Assembly: GCA_024690825.1 (NCBI GenBank) | Contig: JAILOK010000056.1 | Span: 62,001 to 126,000, forward strand | Source of the DNA: Lachnospiraceae bacterium | GTDB taxonomy: Bacteria > Bacillota > Clostridia > Lachnospirales > Lachnospiraceae | Direction of reading: 5' to 3' | DNA length: 64,000 bases | Part shown: piece after piece, positions 1 through 8,404 of the stretch | Layout of the letters: each line of letters starts with the position of its first letter | Position numbering within the stretch: the stretch's first letter is position 1 | Notes under the pieces: model-generated | Told to the model about the DNA's origin: nothing | The model's database searches: none | The model's input: only the letters and a program-made list of their open reading frames with translations | Translations under genes and position numbers: made by a program

Positions 1-195
1 ATGCAGAGAGAGGAACTCCTTGATTTTATTGCCGAACATCTCCCTGAACTTAATGAAAGACTTGAAAAACGCGGGTACAGGGTGACTTCGGATGTTGCCT
101 TAAACAGGGAACAGAAAAATGTTCCGCAGATAATGTTTCGGACCGTAAAGGATGAGCGTCTTGTCCAGAAGCTCTCCTTTGATGCAAAGGCGTAG
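1..195 (+). CDS. C-terminal fragment of FliK/YlqG-like protein (partial at left edge)
   Basis: Short ORF at window edge resembling a FliK C-terminal domain, immediately upstream of an FlhB-C-like gene (ylqG-ylqH-like order). Confidence 0.4.
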   Translation: MQREELLDFIAEHLPELNERLEKRGYRVTSDVALNREQKNVPQIMFRTVKDERLVQKLSFDAKA

Positions 196-209
196 AGGGC
201 GTAAAGATC

Positions 210-506
210 ATGGCTGATGATAAGAAAAAGATAAAAACAGCCGTAGCGCTGAGTTATGATGCCGGCGACGCCGCGCCGAGAGTTGTTGCGAGCGGACGGG
301 GACTGGTTGCCGAAAAGATCATAGAAAAGGCAAAAGAAAGCAATGTTGCAGTCCATGAAGACAGCAAACTGGCTCAGACCCTGGCAAACCTTGAGATAGG
401 TGAAATGATCCCGCCCGAACTGTATGAAGTTGTTGCTGAGGTTCTGGTCTTTGTCAACGACATGGAAAAGATCAGACAGAAGATCGATATGACAGGGAGA
501 AGATAG
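210..506 (+). CDS. FlhB C-terminal-domain-like protein (YlqH type)
   Basis: 98 aa, 'KKIKTAVALSYDAGDAAPRVVASGRGLVAEKIIEKAKESNVAVHEDSKLAQTLANLEIGEMIPPELYEVVAEVLVFV' typical of the FlhB cytoplasmic domain. Confidence 0.85.
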   Translation: MADDKKKIKTAVALSYDAGDAAPRVVASGRGLVAEKIIEKAKESNVAVHEDSKLAQTLANLEIGEMIPPELYEVVAEVLVFVNDMEKIRQKIDMTGRR

Positions 507-874
507 GGACGGACGGAAAAAAGAATACCCGTAAAAAAGGAAACGCGGGAGAAGACATGGCGGCGGATTTCCTTCAGGAAAACGGGATAAGGATCATCGA
601 AAGAAATTACAGATGCAGGATGGGTGAGATCGATATCATCGGTTTTGACGGTGACACGCGCGTCTTTTTTGAGGTGAAGTACAGAAAGAACGCCGATTCC
701 GGCCATCCCTGTGAGGCGGTTGGATTTACAAAACAGAGGACTATCTGCAGGACGGCGGACCATTACAGGATGGTAAAAAGACTGCCCGTTGATATGCCTT
801 ACAGATTTGATATAATATCAATCAGTGGCAGCAGTGTGGAATGGTATAAAAATGCATTTGAATATATCGAATGA
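503..874 (+). CDS. UPF0102/YraN family endonuclease-like protein; start uncertain (ATG at 557 lies inside the conserved domain)
   Basis: 'NYRCRMGEIDIIGFDGDTRVFFEVKYRKN' YraN core; in-frame upstream codons encode KKGNAGEDMA, the expected GxxGE..A N-terminal motif. Confidence 0.75.
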   Translation: MGTDGKKNTRKKGNAGEDMAADFLQENGIRIIERNYRCRMGEIDIIGFDGDTRVFFEVKYRKNADSGHPCEAVGFTKQRTICRTADHYRMVKRLPVDMPYRFDIISISGSSVEWYKNAFEYIE

Positions 875-889
875 GCGGAGGTAGCTGGT

Positions 890-1438
890 ATGAGCAGGAT
901 AGCAATGTTTCTGGCAGACGGATTTGAGGAGATCGAGGGACTGACATCCGTTGATATGTGCAGGAGAGCCGGAATAGAGGTCGTGACGGTATCGGTCATG
1001 GATGAACTTCTGATAAAGGGATCGCACGGGATCAATGTCTATGCAGATGAGATGTTCGGCGAGGGAAAATACGACGGCTTTGACATGCTCGTTTTGCCGG
1101 GCGGAGGTCTGGGAACAAAGAATCTTGAAGAGCATGCGAAAGTTCTGGCGGAAGTAAAAAAGGCTCATGATGCGGGGCGTTTTATAGCTGCCATCTGCGC
1201 CGCACCGAGGATCATCGGAAGACTCGGATTCCTTGAAGGAAAAAAAGCTACCTGCTATCCCGGTAACGAGGAGCATCTGAAGGGCGCAGAGTACCTGCCG
1301 CAGTGCAAAGCCGTAACGGACGGGAAAATGATCACGGCCAGGGGAATGGGAGCGGCCATGGAATTTGGCAAAGAGATAATAACCGCGCTCGAGGGGAAGG
1401 AAAAAGCAGAGGAAATAATGGATATGATCCGGTTTTAG
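890..1438 (+). CDS. DJ-1/PfpI family protein
   Basis: 'AMFLADGFEEIEGLTSVDMCRRAGIEVVTVSV', 'FIAAICAAPRIIGRLG' nucleophile elbow. Confidence 0.93.
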   Translation: MSRIAMFLADGFEEIEGLTSVDMCRRAGIEVVTVSVMDELLIKGSHGINVYADEMFGEGKYDGFDMLVLPGGGLGTKNLEEHAKVLAEVKKAHDAGRFIAAICAAPRIIGRLGFLEGKKATCYPGNEEHLKGAEYLPQCKAVTDGKMITARGMGAAMEFGKEIITALEGKEKAEEIMDMIRF

Positions 1439-1477
1439 GAAATGATACAGGATCAACCGGTACAGGAGGACTTACAA

Positions 1478-2683
1478 ATGTCAGAAAGAGATATCCTTGC
1501 GGAGCACAGAGTGGTGGCACCGTTAAAGATAGCCGTTATGGATAATATAGGACCGTTCGGGGATATGGTGAACAAGTATCTGGTCGAATACCGCAGGGAC
1601 AGAGACCATGAGCATGCCGATTCTCCGATATTCCAGGGCTATACGGCCGATAATTACAAGATAGACTTTACGCTCTCGCGTTTCGGAACGGGTGAAGGAA
1701 AGTGCATCCTGAATGAATCTGTCAGAGGGAAGGACCTTTATATCATCGGTGACATGACAAACTACTCAATGACCTATAATCTGAATGGGTTCGCTAATCA
1801 TATGTCTCCCGATGATCATTATCAGGATTTAAAAAGGATCATTGCTGCGGTAGGAGGAAAAGCTCACAGACTTACAGTTGTAATGCCTTTCCTGTATGAG
1901 TCCCGACAGCACAAGAGAAGTTCGAGGGAATCTCTTGACTGCGCGATGATGATCGATGAGCTTGCGCAGATGGGCGTGACAAACCTTATGACTTTTGATG
2001 CGCATGATCCGTCGGTGCAGGCCGCATCACAGCTTTGCGGATTTGATAATTTTTCCGCATTTTATCAGTTTATCAGGGCGCTCCTTGATACCGAGGAGGA
2101 TATGATAATCGACAAGGATCATACTGTGATAATAAGCCCGGATGAGGGCGCGCTGAACAGGGCGATCTATTTTGCCACCGTTTTGGGAGTCGATACGGGA
2201 ATGTTCTACAAGAGAAGGGATTATACGCAGATCGTGAATGGCAAGAATCCCATAGTTGCTCATGAATTTTTGGGTGAAGCAGTGGACGGAAAGGATGTCA
2301 TAGTGGTTGATGACATGATAAGCTCCGGCGGATCGATGCTTGATACCGCAAAGCAGCTTAAGTCCATGAACGCCAAAAGGGTATTTATCTGCTGTACCTT
2401 CGGGCTTTTCACTGACGGAATGAAGGAATTTGATGAGGCCTATGAAAAATGCTATTTTGACAAGGTCATTACCACGAACCTCAATTACAGGAGAAAAGAA
2501 CTGCTGACGCGTCCTTATTATGTGGAAGCTGATATGAGCAAATATCTTGCCCAGATAATTGATTATTCCAATCATGATATTTCTATGGACAATGTCCGTA
2601 CTCCTACCGACAGGATCCGTGAGATACTTGTCCGTTACAACAACCGTGAGGATGTACCCATAGCCAAATATCATGATGAATGA
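1478..2683 (+). CDS. prs: ribose-phosphate pyrophosphokinase (long ~400 aa form)
   Basis: PRPP-binding 'DVIVVDDMISSGGSMLDTAKQLK'; ATG at 1478 preceded by AGGAGG. Confidence 0.85.
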   Translation: MSERDILAEHRVVAPLKIAVMDNIGPFGDMVNKYLVEYRRDRDHEHADSPIFQGYTADNYKIDFTLSRFGTGEGKCILNESVRGKDLYIIGDMTNYSMTYNLNGFANHMSPDDHYQDLKRIIAAVGGKAHRLTVVMPFLYESRQHKRSSRESLDCAMMIDELAQMGVTNLMTFDAHDPSVQAASQLCGFDNFSAFYQFIRALLDTEEDMIIDKDHTVIISPDEGALNRAIYFATVLGVDTGMFYKRRDYTQIVNGKNPIVAHEFLGEAVDGKDVIVVDDMISSGGSMLDTAKQLKSMNAKRVFICCTFGLFTDGMKEFDEAYEKCYFDKVITTNLNYRRKELLTRPYYVEADMSKYLAQIIDYSNHDISMDNVRTPTDRIREILVRYNNREDVPIAKYHDE

Positions 2684-3995
2684 CGGTTCACGCAAAATTG
2701 TGAAAATAAGACCGAAAAGTCCGGCATCCATGTGTGATATCAGCGTCGGAGACGAACTGATAAGCGTGAACGGTCTTGTCATAAAGGATGTTTTTGATTA
2801 TCAGTATGCGTGCTGTGACGAAAGGTGCATCCTTAAGCTTAAGGACAGCAGCGGCAGGCTTAAAAAAGTGTCCGTCGAAAAGACGGAGGATGAGGATATG
2901 GGGCTTGTCTTCGAAGAAGGCCTCATGGATCATTACCGCTCCTGCCGTAATAAGTGCATTTTCTGCTTTATAGACCAGATGCCGAAAGGCATGAGAAAAA
3001 CGCTGTATTTTAAGGATGATGATTCGAGACTTTCATTTCTTCAGGGAAACTATGTCACTCTTACAAACATGTCGGATGATGATATAGATCGTATCATCAG
3101 GTATAACTTAAGTCCGGTCAACATTTCATTTCAGACCACAAATCCTGAATTACGAATAAAGATGATGGGCAACCGTTTTGCGGGCGAGGCGCTTCTGAAG
3201 GCAAAAAGACTCAATGACGCCGGAATTACCATGAACGGCCAGATCGTGCTGTGCAGGGGTATAAATGACGGGGAAGAACTTGAAAGGAGCATCAGTGACC
3301 TGTCGGCTTATATCCCGAATCTTCAGAGCCTTTCCGTTGTACCGGTGGGACTTTCAAAGTACAGGGAAGGACTGTTTGAACTTGAGCCTTTTGATGAGAA
3401 GGATTCCGGAAAGGTCATAGATTCTATCGAAAAATGGCAGAAAAAACTGTACAGAAAGCACGGGATACATTTTGTTCATGCCTCCGACGAATGGTATGTT
3501 AAGGCCGGAAGGGATCTGCCGGAGGCCGAAACCTATGACGGCTACCCGCAGCTTGAAAACGGGGTCGGGATGCTGAGACTTCTGAAAGAAGGATTTGAGG
3601 AATCCGTCAGGGGTCTTGTGGTATCGGATGTCAGGAGAGAGTTTTCCTGTATAACCGGAAAGATCTCTTATCCGTTCATTGTCAGGATCACGGAGAGGAT
3701 GAAGGAGTATTATCCCAATGTTGCTGCTCATGTATACTGCATAGAAAATGAATTCTTCGGGCCGAACATAACCGTTACGGGGCTTTTGACCGGGAAGGAT
3801 ATAATAAAACAGCTTGAAGGAAAGAAACTGGGAGAACGGCTCTATATCCCGGAAAATGTCCTTCGCGCGGGAGAGGATGTGCTGCTGGATGATGTGACTT
3901 TGGGCGATCTCGAGCAGTCTTTACAAGTCAAAGTCGATATTGTAAAATCAGACGGTACTTCGTTCATAAACATGTATGAGGGTGGAAGATCATGA
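2673..3995 (+). CDS. PDZ/radical SAM-like DUF512 family protein
   Basis: N-terminal PDZ-like, 'CRNKCIFCFIDQMPKGMRKTLYFKDDDSRLSFLQGNYVTLTN' CxxxCxxC motif. Confidence 0.88.
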   Translation: MMNDGSRKIVKIRPKSPASMCDISVGDELISVNGLVIKDVFDYQYACCDERCILKLKDSSGRLKKVSVEKTEDEDMGLVFEEGLMDHYRSCRNKCIFCFIDQMPKGMRKTLYFKDDDSRLSFLQGNYVTLTNMSDDDIDRIIRYNLSPVNISFQTTNPELRIKMMGNRFAGEALLKAKRLNDAGITMNGQIVLCRGINDGEELERSISDLSAYIPNLQSLSVVPVGLSKYREGLFELEPFDEKDSGKVIDSIEKWQKKLYRKHGIHFVHASDEWYVKAGRDLPEAETYDGYPQLENGVGMLRLLKEGFEESVRGLVVSDVRREFSCITGKISYPFIVRITERMKEYYPNVAAHVYCIENEFFGPNITVTGLLTGKDIIKQLEGKKLGERLYIPENVLRAGEDVLLDDVTLGDLEQSLQVKVDIVKSDGTSFINMYEGGRS

Positions 3996-5320
3996 GCAGA
4001 GGGCTGGTCGCCATTGTAGGCAGACCGAATGTCGGAAAATCCTCTCTTTTTAATATGCTGGCCGGCGAGCGCATCGCGATCGTAAAAGACGAACCCGGCA
4101 TTACGAGAGACAGGATATATGCCGATGTCGAATGGAACGGCAGAAACTTTACCATAATCGATACGGGCGGGATAGAACCGGAAAGCCGCGATGAGATCCT
4201 GCAGCAGATGCGTCATCAGGCCGGGATAGCCATAGATGCCGCGGATGTGATCATTTTCATGACTGATGTCCAGCTGGGACTTTCGGATGCGGATCACAAG
4301 GTGGCGGATATATTGAGAAAAAGCCGTAAGCCCGTGATACTTGCCGTGAACAAGGTTGACAGTTTCAAAAAATATGAGGCGGATGTTTACGAATTCTATA
4401 ATCTGGGACTCGGGGATCCCATCCCCATCTCTGCCGGAGAAAGACAGGGAATAGGAGAGCTCCTTGACGAGGTCACAAAGAATCTTCCCGACGGAGCCGA
4501 TGACAGGAATGCGGACGAAAGACCGAGGATCGCGATAGTCGGACGGCCCAATGTCGGAAAATCCTCGATGATCAACAGATATCTCGGCAAGGACAGGCTC
4601 ATAGTCTCGGATGTTGCAGGAACAACAAGAGATGCCGTGGATACGGTCGTGAAAAGGAACGGCAGGGAATATATTTTTGTTGATACGGCCGGACTTCGGA
4701 GAAAGAGCAGGGTTAAGGAAGAACTTGAGGCATATATGATCGCAAGGACCGTTTCCGCGGTTGAAAAGGCGGATGTGGTCATCCTTGTGATAGATGCCGT
4801 GGAGGGAGTGTCCGAGCAGGATGCAAAGATCGCGGGTATTGCCCATGAGCGCGGAAAGGGGATAATAATAGCCGTCAATAAGTGGGATGCCGTGGAAAAG
4901 GATGACAAGACGATCTATAAGATGTCCCGCGATATAGAACAGAAGCTGTCATTCATGCCTTATGCCGAGATCCTCTTTGTGTCGGCAAAGACTGGACAGA
5001 GACTTGAGAAGATGTTTGCTTCCATAGATACGGTGATAGAAAACAGATCGCTGCGGGTACAGACCGGTGTATTGAACGAGATCATGGCAGAGGCAGTAGC
5101 CATGCAGCAGCCGCCGTCGGACAAAGGGAGAAGGCTCAGACTTCTCTATATCACCCAGGTGGCCGTAAAACCGCCGACATTTGTAATATTTGTTAATTCT
5201 TCAAAACTCATGCATTATTCATATACAAGATATATCGAAAACAGGATCAGGGAGACTTTTGGATTTTCCGGAACACCGGTCAGGTTTATCATAAGAGAGC
5301 GCGGAGAGGAGAAGGAATAA
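3992..5320 (+). CDS. der: ribosome biogenesis GTPase Der (EngA)
   Basis: Two tandem GTPase domains (GRPNVGKSSLFN, GRPNVGKSSMIN) plus KH-like C-terminus. Confidence 0.97.
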   Translation: MSRGLVAIVGRPNVGKSSLFNMLAGERIAIVKDEPGITRDRIYADVEWNGRNFTIIDTGGIEPESRDEILQQMRHQAGIAIDAADVIIFMTDVQLGLSDADHKVADILRKSRKPVILAVNKVDSFKKYEADVYEFYNLGLGDPIPISAGERQGIGELLDEVTKNLPDGADDRNADERPRIAIVGRPNVGKSSMINRYLGKDRLIVSDVAGTTRDAVDTVVKRNGREYIFVDTAGLRRKSRVKEELEAYMIARTVSAVEKADVVILVIDAVEGVSEQDAKIAGIAHERGKGIIIAVNKWDAVEKDDKTIYKMSRDIEQKLSFMPYAEILFVSAKTGQRLEKMFASIDTVIENRSLRVQTGVLNEIMAEAVAMQQPPSDKGRRLRLLYITQVAVKPPTFVIFVNSSKLMHYSYTRYIENRIRETFGFSGTPVRFIIRERGEEKE

Positions 5321-5322
5321 TA

Positions 5323-6012
5323 ATGTTCAGGCTTATCTGCTTATTGATCGGTTATGCTTTTGGACTTTTTCAGACAAGTTATATCTACGGAAAGGCACAC
5401 GGGATAGATATAAGAGAGCACGGTTCCGGAAATGCCGGGACTACAAATATGCTGCGTACCATGGGTACAAAAGCCGGTCTTATAACATTTGCGGGAGATG
5501 TGTTAAAGACCATGGCGGCGGTGTGGGTATGCCGCCTGATCTTCGGAAGCGCACATCCGGATCAGATTCCTCTGATCATCAGCTGGGCGGGGGTCGGAGC
5601 GATACTCGGCCACAATTTTCCCTTCTATCTCGGATTTAAAGGCGGAAAGGGCATTGCGTGTACAGCGGGATTTATCTTTTCTCTGGATCCTGTCATGTCT
5701 TTGCTCGGATTGACGGTCTTTTTTTCGATCTTTTTTATCACGCACTATGTATCACTGGGTTCGGTGATGGTATATATCACGATCTTTATAGAATTTGTGG
5801 TCTTCGGCGTGCTTCACCTTCTGATGTTCAAGGAGGCTACGAACGCTGAAGTTGTGGAATGCTGCATCCTGGTTGCTTTTCTGACGGCGATGACCATTTT
5901 CAAGCACAGGGAGAATATAAAGAGACTGATGAACGGAACAGAAAAAAAGACTTATCTCAAAAAGAACCGTCCGGAAATTCAAAATGACACCGGAAATGAC
6001 AGTAAGGACTGA
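5323..6012 (+). CDS. plsY: glycerol-3-phosphate acyltransferase PlsY
   Basis: 'REHGSGNAGTTNMLRTMGTKAG', 'GHNFPFYLGFKGGKGIACTAG'. Confidence 0.95.
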   Translation: MFRLICLLIGYAFGLFQTSYIYGKAHGIDIREHGSGNAGTTNMLRTMGTKAGLITFAGDVLKTMAAVWVCRLIFGSAHPDQIPLIISWAGVGAILGHNFPFYLGFKGGKGIACTAGFIFSLDPVMSLLGLTVFFSIFFITHYVSLGSVMVYITIFIEFVVFGVLHLLMFKEATNAEVVECCILVAFLTAMTIFKHRENIKRLMNGTEKKTYLKKNRPEIQNDTGNDSKD

Positions 6013-6031
6013 ACACGAAAAGGAGCATGAA

Positions 6032-7027
6032 ATGTCAAAGGTAGGAATGATCGGAGCAGGAAGCTGGGGAACCGCGCTGTCCAGGCTTTTAGACAGGAAC
6101 GGACATGAGGTTACGATATGGTCCGCCATAAAAGATGAAATTGATATGCTCAATAAGTACAGGGAGCATAAGGAAAAACTGCCGGGTGTTCCTTTGGGTG
6201 ACAGGATGAAATTTACCCCGGACCTTGCAGAGGCTGTAAACGGAAAGGATATACTGGTACTTGCCGTGCCGTCGCCTTTTACCAGGAGTACGGCGCGCAT
6301 GATGAAAGAGGTGGTCCCCGAAAATCCTTTGATCGTCAGTGTCGCAAAGGGCATCGAGGAGGACACTCTTCTTACTCTTACCGGTGTAATAGAGGATGAG
6401 ATAAAAGATGCCGCGACAGTCGTGCTGTGCGGACCAAGCCATGCGGAGGAAGTTGCCATAGGCATGCCGACAGCCATAGTCGCCGGAAGCCGGAACAATA
6501 CGGATTCAAAGACGGTTCAGGATATCTTTATGAGTGAGGTGTTCAGAGTCTATACATCCGATGACCCGTACGGAATGGAACTTGGCGGGGCGCTGAAGAA
6601 TGTCATAGCGCTGGCAGCCGGTATTGCGGACGGTCTCGGATACGGCGATAATACAAAAGCCGCCCTTATCACAAGGGGCATACATGAGATATCCGTCCTG
6701 GGCGAGGCGGCAGGCGGGAAAAGAGAGACTTTCCAGGGACTTACCGGCATCGGAGATCTGATAGTGACCTGCGCGTCCATGCATTCCAGAAACAGAAGGG
6801 CCGGCATACTTATCGGACAGGGAAAAAGCTATGACGAGGCCATGAAGGAAGTAAATCAGGTGGTTGAAGGTGTCTACAGCGCAAAAGCTGCGGTTGCTCT
6901 TGCCGCTAAGTATAATGTTCCGCTGCCGATCATAGAGCAGGTGAACGAGATACTCTTCGGAGGCAAATCACCGGCTGATGCGCTTTCCGAACTCATGGGG
7001 CGAGCAAAAAAAGAAGAGTTTGTATAA
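6032..7027 (+). CDS. gpsA: NAD(P)H-dependent glycerol-3-phosphate dehydrogenase
   Basis: 'GMIGAGSWGTALSRLLDRNGHEVTIW', 'GALKNVIALAAGIADGLGYGDNTKAALITRG'; start set at ATG 6032. Confidence 0.96.
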   Translation: MSKVGMIGAGSWGTALSRLLDRNGHEVTIWSAIKDEIDMLNKYREHKEKLPGVPLGDRMKFTPDLAEAVNGKDILVLAVPSPFTRSTARMMKEVVPENPLIVSVAKGIEEDTLLTLTGVIEDEIKDAATVVLCGPSHAEEVAIGMPTAIVAGSRNNTDSKTVQDIFMSEVFRVYTSDDPYGMELGGALKNVIALAAGIADGLGYGDNTKAALITRGIHEISVLGEAAGGKRETFQGLTGIGDLIVTCASMHSRNRRAGILIGQGKSYDEAMKEVNQVVEGVYSAKAAVALAAKYNVPLPIIEQVNEILFGGKSPADALSELMGRAKKEEFV

Positions 7028-7038
7028 CAGGCTTCGTA

Positions 7039-7905
7039 TTACCGTATGCTTTCAAATATCTGTTTTGCAAGCCACGGTTTGTTCATGATGTAGAGATGAA
7101 TACCGTCAACACCCTCTTTGAGCAGGTTCTCCGCCTGTTTTACGGCATAGGAGATGCCTGCTTCTTTCATGCTTTCGGGATCGTCCCCGTATTTTGCTAT
7201 TATGTCGGAAAGGGCTTTGGGTACGGAAGTGCCCGAGAGCGTTACGGTATTCCCGAGCATCTTTGCGCTTGTTATGGGCATGATGCCCGCCGATACGGGA
7301 ATATCGATCTTTCTTTTCTTTATTCTTTCGAGCATCTTAAGGAAGGTATCATTATCAAAAAACAGCTGAGAGATGAAAAAAGAGCAGCCGGCGTCTGCCT
7401 TTATCTTTAAATTGTCGGCATCGCTTTCAAGATCGGGCGCTTCAAAGTGCTTTTCGGGATAGCAGGCGCCTGCCACGGTAAAGTCCGGGTATTCTTTTGT
7501 GATGAAACTTGCCATGTCGCTTGCGTGTATGAAATCCCTGCGGTCAAATTCTTCGTCAGTCATTGTTTTCGGCCTGTCGCCTCTTAGAGCCAGAACATTT
7601 TCTATGTTGTTCTTTCTGAATGCAAGGAGGCCTTCCTCAAGTCTCTTTCTGTCAAAGCCTACACTTGTTATATGTGAAAGAACCTCAAGACCGCAGGTGT
7701 TTTTTGCGTATGACGCGATCTCAAGAGCCTTTCCGGCATTTGATCCGCCGGCTCCGTAGGTCACGGAGATGAAATCCGGTCCTATGTCCTTAAGATCCTG
7801 AAGTTTGCTGTTGATATCCGTAAATTCAGCCTCTTTTTTCGGCGGATATATCTCGCATGAAAAAACTGGTTTTCTGCCGCCGTAAAGGCCTTTGATAGAA
7901 GCCAT
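7039..7905 (-). CDS. metF: methylenetetrahydrofolate reductase
   Basis: 'VFSCEIYPPKKEAEF', 'DFISVTYGAGGSNAGKALEIASY', 'ENVLALRGDRP'; start set at ATG 7905. Confidence 0.95.
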   Translation of the reverse strand: MASIKGLYGGRKPVFSCEIYPPKKEAEFTDINSKLQDLKDIGPDFISVTYGAGGSNAGKALEIASYAKNTCGLEVLSHITSVGFDRKRLEEGLLAFRKNNIENVLALRGDRPKTMTDEEFDRRDFIHASDMASFITKEYPDFTVAGACYPEKHFEAPDLESDADNLKIKADAGCSFFISQLFFDNDTFLKMLERIKKRKIDIPVSAGIMPITSAKMLGNTVTLSGTSVPKALSDIIAKYGDDPESMKEAGISYAVKQAENLLKEGVDGIHLYIMNKPWLAKQIFESIR

Positions 7906-8014
7906 AAAAATTCCTCCCCGTTCTTTAAAAAAAGTACTGTATATGTTATGATTATCCCACATATTTATTTTATTATCAATTAAAGCAACCAATATTTTCG
8001 GAGAGGGCATACAG

Positions 8015-8404
8015 GTGAAAAAAGTACTTTTGATAGATGATATGGCAACGATCCTTTCGCAGGCAAAGCTGATAATGCAGGACAGGTACGAGCTCATTAC
8101 CTGTGATGATGCAAAGGAGGCCTTAACTCTTGCAGGTGAAAATCATCCCGACATAATACTTGCGGATATGTATCTGGAGGGAGAGGGGGCATACCGTCTG
8201 CTTGAATCGTTAAGACAGCAGGAAGAATTAAAGGATATACCGATGCTCTTTACAGGATGTGATGTATCCGTTATGGCTCTTTCAAAGGCTTTTTCGCTGG
8301 GTGTGTCGGATTTTGTGAAGAAACCCTTTACGGAAAATATTGTTTTCAAAAAGATAGAGGAACAGCTGAAATTATCTGAGATAGGCTATAAATATGGTAA
8401 ATGA
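8015..8404 (+). CDS. single-domain response regulator (GTG start)
   Basis: REC domain with DD, D (ILADMYL), T (LFTG), K (VKKPF). Confidence 0.9.
   Translation: MKKVLLIDDMATILSQAKLIMQDRYELITCDDAKEALTLAGENHPDIILADMYLEGEGAYRLLESLRQQEELKDIPMLFTGCDVSVMALSKAFSLGVSDFVKKPFTENIVFKKIEEQLKLSEIGYKYGK

Noticed and set aside
3842-4846. 334 aa minus-strand ORF
   Set aside because: Fully antisense to der and the end of the DUF512 gene, whose families are unambiguous; composition is typical of antisense translation
5752-6498. 248 aa minus-strand ORF
   Set aside because: Antisense to plsY and gpsA, no recognisable domain
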